The notes under the pieces: model-generated
Told to the model about the DNA's origin: nothing
Database searches by the model: none
Seen by the model: the letters and a program-made list of their open reading frames with translations, nothing else
DNA from: Rhodococcus triatomae BKS 15-14
GTDB taxonomy: Bacteria; Actinomycetota; Actinomycetes; Mycobacteriales; Mycobacteriaceae
Reading direction: 5' to 3'
Assembly: GCA_000341795.1 (NCBI GenBank)
Contig: AODO01000013.1
Location: 1 to 64,000, forward strand
Length of the DNA: 64,000 bases
Part shown: positions 59,053 through 64,000 of the stretch, piece by piece
Layout of the letters: every line of letters begins with the position of its first letter
Position numbering within the stretch: the first letter of the stretch is position 1
Position numbers and translations under genes: made by a program

Positions 59053-59907
59053 TTAGGTGATTCTCCTTCTGATGAGGGCACTGCCCTGGTCGATGACGGT
59101 GACGAGCACGATGATGCAGATGATGATCGCGCTGAGATGCCCGTAGTCGTACATCTTCATCGCGGTGGTGAGTTCGAGTCCGATGCCGCCCGCGCCGACG
59201 AGTCCGAGGATGGTCGCCCCGCGCACGTTGCCCTCGAACAGCAGCAGTGTGTAGGACACCAGGTTGGGGGCGGCCTGCGGCAGGATGCCGTACGTGATGA
59301 CCTGGCGTTTCGACGCACCGACCGCTTCCATCGCGACGACGGGCCCGCGGTCGACGGCCTCCATGGCCTCGGCGTAGATCTTGCCGATCGACCCGATCGA
59401 GCCGAGGGTCATGGCGAGGATGCCGGCGAACGGTCCGAGGCCGACGGCGGAGACGAACATCAGCGCGAACACCAGGTCGGGGACCGAGCGGATGATGTTC
59501 ATCGTCCAGCGCGCCGTGTAGTACAGCCATCTCGGCGCGATGTTCGACGATGCCGCGAAGGCGACGAGCAGTGAGAGGATGCCGCCGAGCACCGTTCCGA
59601 CGATGGCCATCTGGAGGGTCTCGACGAGCAGTTCGACGATGGTGCCGAACTTCGAGAAGTCGGGTGGGAACAGGCGGGAGAGGAACTCGCCCATGTTGAC
59701 CGCGCCCTCGGACAGCTTCGCGAAGTCGAACTCCGCTCCGTTGAACGACCACACCAGCACGATCAGGGCGATCGGGATGCCCGCGAGGAACCGTCCCCGG
59801 GGGATCGAGAATGCGCTCTCGAGGCGGGCGCGTTCGGCGGGGTCGAGAGCCGGGGAGTTCGTCGAACCCGCTGCCTTGGTGGATGTTTCACGCGACATGA
59901 GCGTCAT
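59053..59907 (-). CDS. phnE: Phosphonate/phosphite-type ABC permease
   Basis: A 284-residue permease with about six membrane helices and the EAA-loop-type segment EAVGASKRQVITYGILPQAAPNLVSY typical of PhnE. It forms the membrane channel for the substrate delivered by PhnD with PhnC energy. The ATG at 59907 has GAGGAG 7 bases upstream and overlaps the phnC stop by 20 bases; the ATG at 59898 is an alternative. The phosphatase gene begins 2 bases after its stop. Confidence 0.92.
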   Translation of the reverse strand: MTLMSRETSTKAAGSTNSPALDPAERARLESAFSIPRGRFLAGIPIALIVLVWSFNGAEFDFAKLSEGAVNMGEFLSRLFPPDFSKFGTIVELLVETLQMAIVGTVLGGILSLLVAFAASSNIAPRWLYYTARWTMNIIRSVPDLVFALMFVSAVGLGPFAGILAMTLGSIGSIGKIYAEAMEAVDRGPVVAMEAVGASKRQVITYGILPQAAPNLVSYTLLLFEGNVRGATILGLVGAGGIGLELTTAMKMYDYGHLSAIIICIIVLVTVIDQGSALIRRRIT

Positions 59908-60709
59908 CGCGGTGCTCCTCGTGTTCGTAGAGCGGGAGAAGCTGCTCGGTGTCGAGTTCGGGGGTGGGCGCCGAGATCAGCATCCGGCCCTGCCGCAGAC
60001 CCACGATGCGGTCACTGTGCCGCAGGGCGAGCGGAAGCACGTGCAGGCTGACCAGGACCGGGATCCGGTACTCCGCGGCGATGCCGCGCAGCAGTTCGAG
60101 CACCGAGTCGGCGAGCTTGGGGTCGAGCGAGGCGACGGGCTCGTCGGCGAGCACGATGCGCGGCTGCTGCATGAGAGCGCGGGCGATCGCGACGCGCTGC
60201 TGCTGTCCACCGCTCAGGGAGCGGGCCTGGTCCTTCGCCTTGTGGGCGATGCCGACCCGGTCGAGGTAGTGCATCGCGAGTTTCCGCTGCTCGCCGGTGA
60301 ATCCGCCGATCAGGTTGATCGGGCCCGCCCGGTGCAGGCCACCGGCGAGGACGTTGGTGAGCACGCTCAACCGCGGAATCAGGTTGAACTGCTGGAACAC
60401 CTGACCGACCTCGGCGCGTAGCTGCCGCTGCTCACGGGTGCGGAGCGCGGAGACGTCGTGTCCCGCGACGTGGACTGTGCCGCCGGCGACGGGCGCGAAA
60501 CCGGTGAGGCTCTTCATGAGTGTCGACTTGCCGGACCCGGATGCGCCGAGCAGCGCGACGGTCTCACCGGCGTGCAGGTCGAGGTCGACGCCGTCGAGTA
60601 CGGTCTGGTCGCCGTAGTCCACCCGCAGGTCACGCACCGTGACCACGGGCGCGGTGCGGTCGGCCGGGGCCGGGGCCGCAGTCGGCGCGGGGACGGTCAC
60701 GGCGGTCAT
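59888..60709 (-). CDS. phnC: Phosphonate/phosphite-type ABC ATPase
   Basis: A 273-residue ABC ATPase with Walker A LLGASGSGKSTLM (about residues 55-67), signature SLSGGQQQRVAIA, Walker B IVLADEPVASLDP and H-loop SLHVLPLAL. The PhnC-specific segments QVFQQFNLIPRLSVLTNVLAG and HRAGPINLIGGF are present. It drives uptake with PhnE and PhnD. The first 25 residues are a Pro/Ala-rich extension (PAPTAAPAPADRTAP). Its ATG overlaps the phnD stop (ATGA). No C-P lyase, phosphonatase or PtxD genes accompany it. Confidence 0.94.
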   Translation of the reverse strand: MTAVTVPAPTAAPAPADRTAPVVTVRDLRVDYGDQTVLDGVDLDLHAGETVALLGASGSGKSTLMKSLTGFAPVAGGTVHVAGHDVSALRTREQRQLRAEVGQVFQQFNLIPRLSVLTNVLAGGLHRAGPINLIGGFTGEQRKLAMHYLDRVGIAHKAKDQARSLSGGQQQRVAIARALMQQPRIVLADEPVASLDPKLADSVLELLRGIAAEYRIPVLVSLHVLPLALRHSDRIVGLRQGRMLISAPTPELDTEQLLPLYEHEEHRDDAHVA

Positions 60710-61617
60710 CCCTCGAGATCCGACAGCTCGACGCCCGCGACCGCGGCGATGTCGATGAAGGACTGGAACTCCGCCGGGCTCGGGTCGATGATCTCCTCGA
60801 GGCCGATGAATCCGGAGTACGCGCCGAGCGCCTCGGCGTTCTCCTCGGAGAACACCTTCGGCAGCGCGTCCTGCAGCTGCGTGCGGGTCTCGTCGTCGAG
60901 CGACTGGCGGGCCAGGATCGCTCCCTGGATCGGCATCGACGGGCTCTCGCCGACCCCGCGCCACTCACCGGCGGCGAAGGGGAACATCGGCTCGCCGAGC
61001 TGGGTCAGCATGACCGCGGTGCACGCGGCGTCGACCTGACCCTGCTCGAGAGCGGCGAAGCTGCCCTCGTGACCACCGGCGAAGATCGCCTCGTAGTCGG
61101 TGCCCCGCTCGAGCCCCGCCTCGTGCAGCATGTAGACGGGCATGAAGTAGCCGGAGCTCGAGGCCTGGTCGGCGAAGGCGACGGTTTTGCCCTTCAGATC
61201 GGTCAGGGACCGGACCGGCGAGTCGTCGAGCACGACGCACGTCGACACGGGGGCGTCGCTGCCCTTCCAGGCGAGCAGCGCGTCCACCTCTCCGGTGTTC
61301 ATGGCGAGCGCGGACGGGAAGCCGCTCATGATGCCGAAGTCGACGTGATCGGACCGGATCGCTTCGACGACGCTGAGGTAGTCGGGGACGTCCCGGATCT
61401 CGACGGAACGTCCGGTCGCGGCCTCGAGCTTGTCGGCGAGCACCTCGACGGGGTTCGCCGCGGTCGGATCGTCGCCGACCGGGGTGGTGGCGATGGTGAT
61501 GGGGGCGCCGGTCGCGGAGCCCTCGGCGTCCGCGCTGTCCGACGAGCAGCCGGTCAGGGCGACGACGAGGGCGCCGGCGCCCAGGAGGCCGAGGAGGGGG
61601 GTGGTGTGGCGACGCAT
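60706..61617 (-). CDS. phnD: Phosphonate/phosphite-type substrate-binding lipoprotein
   Basis: A 303-residue lipoprotein with signal peptide and lipobox (VALTGC, Cys 24). The PhnD-like fold is seen in ATGRSVEIRDVPDYLSVVEAIRSDHVDFGIMSGFPSAL, a Ser/Gly-rich substrate loop (DQASSSGYFMPVYMLH) and the central GGHEGSFAALEQGQVDAACT, all standard for phosphonate or phosphite binding proteins. Which phosphorus compound it binds cannot be read from sequence; phosphite, hypophosphite or methylphosphonate are candidates. It is the first gene of the five-gene operon phnD-phnC-phnE-phosphatase-TetR. A GTTCACCCGG element lies about 100 bases upstream. Confidence 0.92.
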   Translation of the reverse strand: MRRHTTPLLGLLGAGALVVALTGCSSDSADAEGSATGAPITIATTPVGDDPTAANPVEVLADKLEAATGRSVEIRDVPDYLSVVEAIRSDHVDFGIMSGFPSALAMNTGEVDALLAWKGSDAPVSTCVVLDDSPVRSLTDLKGKTVAFADQASSSGYFMPVYMLHEAGLERGTDYEAIFAGGHEGSFAALEQGQVDAACTAVMLTQLGEPMFPFAAGEWRGVGESPSMPIQGAILARQSLDDETRTQLQDALPKVFSEENAEALGAYSGFIGLEEIIDPSPAEFQSFIDIAAVAGVELSDLEG

Positions 61618-61718
61618 GGTGTCCCTTTCACGTCACGTCGGGTGGTTTCGAGAACGTGGGTATTCGAACTGCCCGAGATGACGCGGAATTACGAGACCGC
61701 CGTACTGGAAATGGGCCA

Positions 61719-61728
61719 CCGGGTGAAC
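61719..61728 (-). promoter_or_regulatory. Candidate Pho-box half-site upstream of phnD
   Basis: GTTCACCCGG on the minus strand matches one direct-repeat unit of actinobacterial PhoP boxes. The next 11 bases do not repeat it well, so control by phosphate limitation is only suggested. Confidence 0.35.
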
Positions 61729-61763
61729 ACTCGGTCGCGCAGGTGTGATCCGGGACGCAGGCG

Positions 61764-62792
61764 TCAGCCGGCCGAGTGTCCGGTGGGGACGACCTCGTCG
61801 GGTTTCGGCGCAGGTGGAGGGGTGCCGTCGCCGAACGGTCTGCCGCCCAACGCTTCCCGACCGTGTGGGGTGAGCCACCCGGACAGGTCCGGGCCCTTCG
61901 GGACGATCCCGGTCGGGTTGATGTCCCGGTGGACCACGTAGTAGTGCCGCTTGATCTGCGCGAAGTCGACCGTGTCGCCGAATCCCGGCGTCTGGAACAG
62001 GTCCCGCGCGTAGGCCCACAGCACGTCCATCTCGGTGAGTGTGCTGCGGTTGCACTTGAAATGCCCGTGGTAGACGGGATCGAAGCGGACGAGGGTGGTG
62101 AACAGCCGCACGTCCGCCTCGGTGATGGTGTCGCCGACGAGGAATCGTTGGTCCCGCAGCCGCTCGGTCAACCAGTCGAGGCGGGCGAACAGCCGGTCGT
62201 AGGCGGCGTCGTACGACTCCTGCGACCCGGCGAACCCGCACCGGTACACGCCGTTGTTGACGTCGCGGAACACCAGATCGGCGACCTCGTCGATCTCGTC
62301 GCGCAGGTGCTCGGGATACAGCTGCGGAGCACCCTCGCGGTGGTAGGCGGTCCATTCCGTCGACAGGTCCAGGGTGATCTGCGGATAGTTGTTGGTGACC
62401 ACCGCGCCGGACGGGATGTCGACGATCGCCGGGACGGTGATCCCGCGCGGGTACCCGGGGTCGCGGGCGAGGTACGCGTCCTGCAGGCGGGGGATCTTCA
62501 GGACCGGATCGATTCCGCCGGGGTCGAGATCGAAGGTCCAGCTGCGCTCGTCGTGTGTGGGTCCGCACAGCCCCATCGACAGCACGCTCTCGAGTCCGAG
62601 CAGTCGGCGGACGATGATCGCGCGGTTCGCCCACGGGCACGCCCGGGCCGCGACCAGCCGGTAGCGGCCGGGCGAGGTGGGGTAGCCGTCCCGTCCGTCG
62701 GCGGTGATCCGAGTCTCGATGTACCGGGTGTCCCGGACGAACTCCTTGCCCGGGTCGACGTAGGCGCCGCTCGTGCTGTTGTTGTCGGTCAC
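61764..62792 (-). CDS. Xi-class glutathione transferase-like (S-mycothiolyl/glutathionyl-hydroquinone reductase)
   Basis: A 342-residue protein of the YqjG/EcM4 family. The catalytic Cys is in ARACPWANRAII. Family segments include LSMGLCGPTHDERSWTF and PAIVDIPSGAVVTNNYPQI, then DVNNGVYRCGFAGSQE and FLVGDTITEADVRLFTTLVRFDPVY in the helical C-terminal domain. These enzymes remove a thiol group from quinol adducts. Actinobacteria use mycothiol in place of glutathione, so the natural adduct is probably mycothiolyl-quinol; this is an inference. The GTG at 62792 lies 6 bases after TAACCT. The Pro-rich last 25 residues are a minor extension. Confidence 0.9.
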   Translation of the reverse strand: MTDNNSTSGAYVDPGKEFVRDTRYIETRITADGRDGYPTSPGRYRLVAARACPWANRAIIVRRLLGLESVLSMGLCGPTHDERSWTFDLDPGGIDPVLKIPRLQDAYLARDPGYPRGITVPAIVDIPSGAVVTNNYPQITLDLSTEWTAYHREGAPQLYPEHLRDEIDEVADLVFRDVNNGVYRCGFAGSQESYDAAYDRLFARLDWLTERLRDQRFLVGDTITEADVRLFTTLVRFDPVYHGHFKCNRSTLTEMDVLWAYARDLFQTPGFGDTVDFAQIKRHYYVVHRDINPTGIVPKGPDLSGWLTPHGREALGGRPFGDGTPPPAPKPDEVVPTGHSAG

Positions 62793-62798
62793 CCTTTC

Positions 62799-62804
62799 AG
62801 GTTA
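62799..62804 (-). promoter_or_regulatory. -10 element of the xi-class GST gene (leaderless)
   Basis: TAACCT on the minus strand ends 6 bases before GTG at 62792. A GAAAGG follows it, but too close to the start to act as a ribosome site. Confidence 0.45.
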
Positions 62805-62839
62805 CGGCGCGCGGGAGCGGTCGACCTGTGTGAAGCGAG

Positions 62840-63526
62840 TCAGGGGAGGGTGACCTCGGTGACCGAGCCGAGTTCCTCGAATCCGAGACGCGCGGCGAGA
62901 CGGCGGGACGCGGTGTTGCCCGGGTGGCTGCTCCACTGCGGGATCATTCCCTCGTCGATCGCGTCGTTCGTGCACAATCGCCCCACGACGGTGCCGTGGC
63001 CCCGGCGTCGCCCGGCGGGCACGGTGAGCACCCCGACGCGCGCGACGATGCCCTGCCATTCGTCGTATCCCGCGGAGGCGAGGGGATTCTCGTCCTCGTC
63101 GAGAAGGGTGAACCAGTTCCGGCGGGTGGTGAGTGCCGCCTCGGCGACGTCGTCGGGTGGGCACGCCGTCTGCAGTGCCTGGACGTGCGGCTGGACGTGG
63201 GAGATGAGCGGATTGTCGACGTCGATGTCGTCGCGGGGCTCGGCGGCGTAGGAGAGCAGCCGCGGTGCCGAGCACCGCCCGGCACGGTCCTTGGTCAGCT
63301 CCATCAGAACGGGTCGGGACGACAGGGCCTCGTCGTCGAGCCCGGAGGCGCGGTCGAGGAGCCACTCCGGCCCGACGAGTGCGGTGGACGTGCCGAGTCG
63401 GATGTGGACCACGCGGCGCTCGGCGAGGCCGACGCTGCGGGCGCCGCCGCGGCGCAGGGCGTCGTCGGGCAGTCCGAGCTCACGCGACCAGGCGAGGGCG
63501 ACGATGTCGAATTGGTGCGAGTCCAC
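62840..63526 (-). CDS. GNAT-family acetyltransferase-like protein
   Basis: A 228-residue protein with a C-terminal GNAT domain. VARVGVLTVPAGRRRGHGTVVGRL provides the acetyl-CoA Q/RxxGxG/A-like loop, and GNTASRRLAARLGFEELGSV is the usual last helix and strand. The N-terminal 100 residues (VHIRLGTSTALVGPEWLLDR) are less typical and may bind the acceptor. No substrate is evident. The GTG at 63526 lies 7 bases after TACCGT and gives the natural start VDSHQFDIV; longer frames are non-coding. It lies 47 bases upstream of the GST gene, on the same strand. Confidence 0.85.
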   Translation of the reverse strand: MDSHQFDIVALAWSRELGLPDDALRRGGARSVGLAERRVVHIRLGTSTALVGPEWLLDRASGLDDEALSSRPVLMELTKDRAGRCSAPRLLSYAAEPRDDIDVDNPLISHVQPHVQALQTACPPDDVAEAALTTRRNWFTLLDEDENPLASAGYDEWQGIVARVGVLTVPAGRRRGHGTVVGRLCTNDAIDEGMIPQWSSHPGNTASRRLAARLGFEELGSVTEVTLP

Positions 63527-63533
63527 GGTCCTG

Positions 63534-63539
63534 ACGGTA
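63534..63539 (-). promoter_or_regulatory. -10 element of the GNAT gene (leaderless)
   Basis: TACCGT on the minus strand ends 7 bases before GTG at 63526. Confidence 0.5.
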
Positions 63540-63600
63540 TCGGGTGCCGCGGACCCACCTCGGGCCGCGGCAACCTTGACCGGCAACTGTTCCGCGCCGT

Positions 63601-63618
63601 ATATTCCGCACGGAATAT
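63601..63618. promoter_or_regulatory. Palindromic operator before padR
   Basis: ATATTCCG-CA-CGGAATAT is a perfect 8-2-8 palindrome, AT-rich against its surroundings, 22 bases before the PadR start. It is a likely autoregulatory PadR site and may also affect the divergent GNAT gene. Confidence 0.65.
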
Positions 63619-63640
63619 TTGCGCGGAAGGAGGTACGGGC

Positions 63641-64000
63641 GTGCCCGGCACTCCACTGGGGACCACCGTCCTCGCACTGCTCAACGAGCGCGACATGCAT
63701 CCCTACGAGATGTTCCAACTGCTCCAGCAGCGTCGCCGCGACCGGCTGGTCAAGCTGCGCGCCGGATCGCTGTACCACGCGGTGGGTCGGCTCGAAGCAG
63801 CGGAACTGATCGTCGCCGTCGCCACCGAACGGGACGGGAACCGTCCCGAACGCACCACCTACGCGATCACCGACGCAGGCCGCACCGAACTGCGTGCGCG
63901 CGTCGGGGAGGCACTCGAACGGTCGGTGCGCGAATTCCCGCAGTTTCCCCTCGCCCTGTCCGAGGCACACAACCTCCACGGCGAGGAGGTCGTGCAACGG
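63641..64000 (+). CDS. PadR-family transcriptional regulator (partial, runs off the window)
   Basis: The first 120 codons of a PadR regulator are present, with no stop before 64000. The winged helix is clear: TPLGTTVLALLNERDMHPYEMFQLLQQRRRDRLVKLRAGSLYHAVGRLEAAELI, followed by the wing (ATERDGNRPERTTYAITDAG). The rest would be the C-terminal dimer domain. The GTG at 63641 has AAGGAGG 7 bases upstream. PadR proteins repress drug-efflux, phenolic-acid or stress genes; the target is outside the window or is the divergent GNAT gene. Confidence 0.93.
   Translation, partial: MPGTPLGTTVLALLNERDMHPYEMFQLLQQRRRDRLVKLRAGSLYHAVGRLEAAELIVAVATERDGNRPERTTYAITDAGRTELRARVGEALERSVREFPQFPLALSEAHNLHGEEVVQR

Noticed and set aside
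1-64000. Searched for tRNA, rRNA, insertion sequences, integrases and attachment sites
   Set aside because: No transposase, integrase or terminal-repeat structure was seen, and no rRNA or tRNA sequence was recognised by eye; a covariance search could still find a small RNA.

Overview
The window is about 70% G+C, densely packed and actinobacterial. Gene order follows the Mycobacterium tuberculosis stretch Rv1212c to Rv1273c: glgA/glgC divergon, Rv1220c-type methyltransferase, sigE-rseA-htrA-tatB, mrp, Rv1230c-type transglycosylases, Rv1231c/Rv1232c-type genes, an Rv1234-type stress protein, corA, kgd, and a fused Rv1272c/Rv1273c-type ABC exporter. Extra genes (a RodA-PBP fusion, an MreB-like protein, a Baeyer-Villiger monooxygenase operon, DUF6153/DUF305 genes) point to the order Mycobacteriales, most likely Rhodococcus. 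The genus is an inference. There are no rRNA or tRNA genes, insertion sequences, phage genes or CRISPR arrays.

Layout. 1-6.3 kb: glycogen genes, then a small membrane protein overlapping a RodA-penicillin-binding protein fusion, facing an MreB-like gene across a strong two-way terminator. 6.4-10.5 kb: envelope-stress module (methyltransferase, SigE, zinc anti-sigma, HtrA protease, TatB). 10.5-22.2 kb: Mrp, two paralogous secreted transglycosylases, a channel-less MgtE sensor protein coupled to a DUF1003 membrane protein, a CitE-like lyase, a frameshifted AlkZ-family gene, SUFU-domain protein, CorA and a PHP phosphoesterase. 22.5-29.4 kb: malic enzyme, hydrolases, an internally shortened osmolyte-binding lipoprotein, and a monooxygenase/SDR/esterase operon divergent from its probable TetR repressor. 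29.5-36.6 kb: five overlapping genes encoding a SWIM-type zinc protein, an unassigned protein, a VWA protein, a MoxR AAA+ ATPase and a DUF5682 protein. This is the best candidate in the window for an uncharacterised system. 36.7-48.1 kb: PatA-like acyltransferase, AAA ATPase, Kgd and two ABC systems. 48.3-54.4 kb: zinc-ribbon protein, MFS transporter, AurF-type diiron oxygenase with FprB reductase, and a lipid kinase. 54.4-57.6 kb: DUF305/DUF6153 genes under a CsoR-like operator, EcsC-like protein, AraC regulator and VOC protein. 57.6-61.6 kb: a five-gene operon of PhnDCE-type importer, tyrosine/lipid phosphatase and TetR. 61.7-64 kb: glutathionyl/mycothiolyl-hydroquinone reductase-like protein, GNAT protein and a PadR regulator cut by the window end.

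Regulation. A recurring feature is a TANNNT hexamer placed exactly 6-7 bases before an ATG or GTG, with no ribosome binding site. At least 13 genes show it, which predicts widespread leaderless transcription. Three regulators have palindromes at their own or a neighbouring promoter: TetR at 28777, a CsoR-like box at 55590, and PadR at 63601. Many genes overlap by ATGA or GTGA junctions, so translational coupling is the rule within operons.
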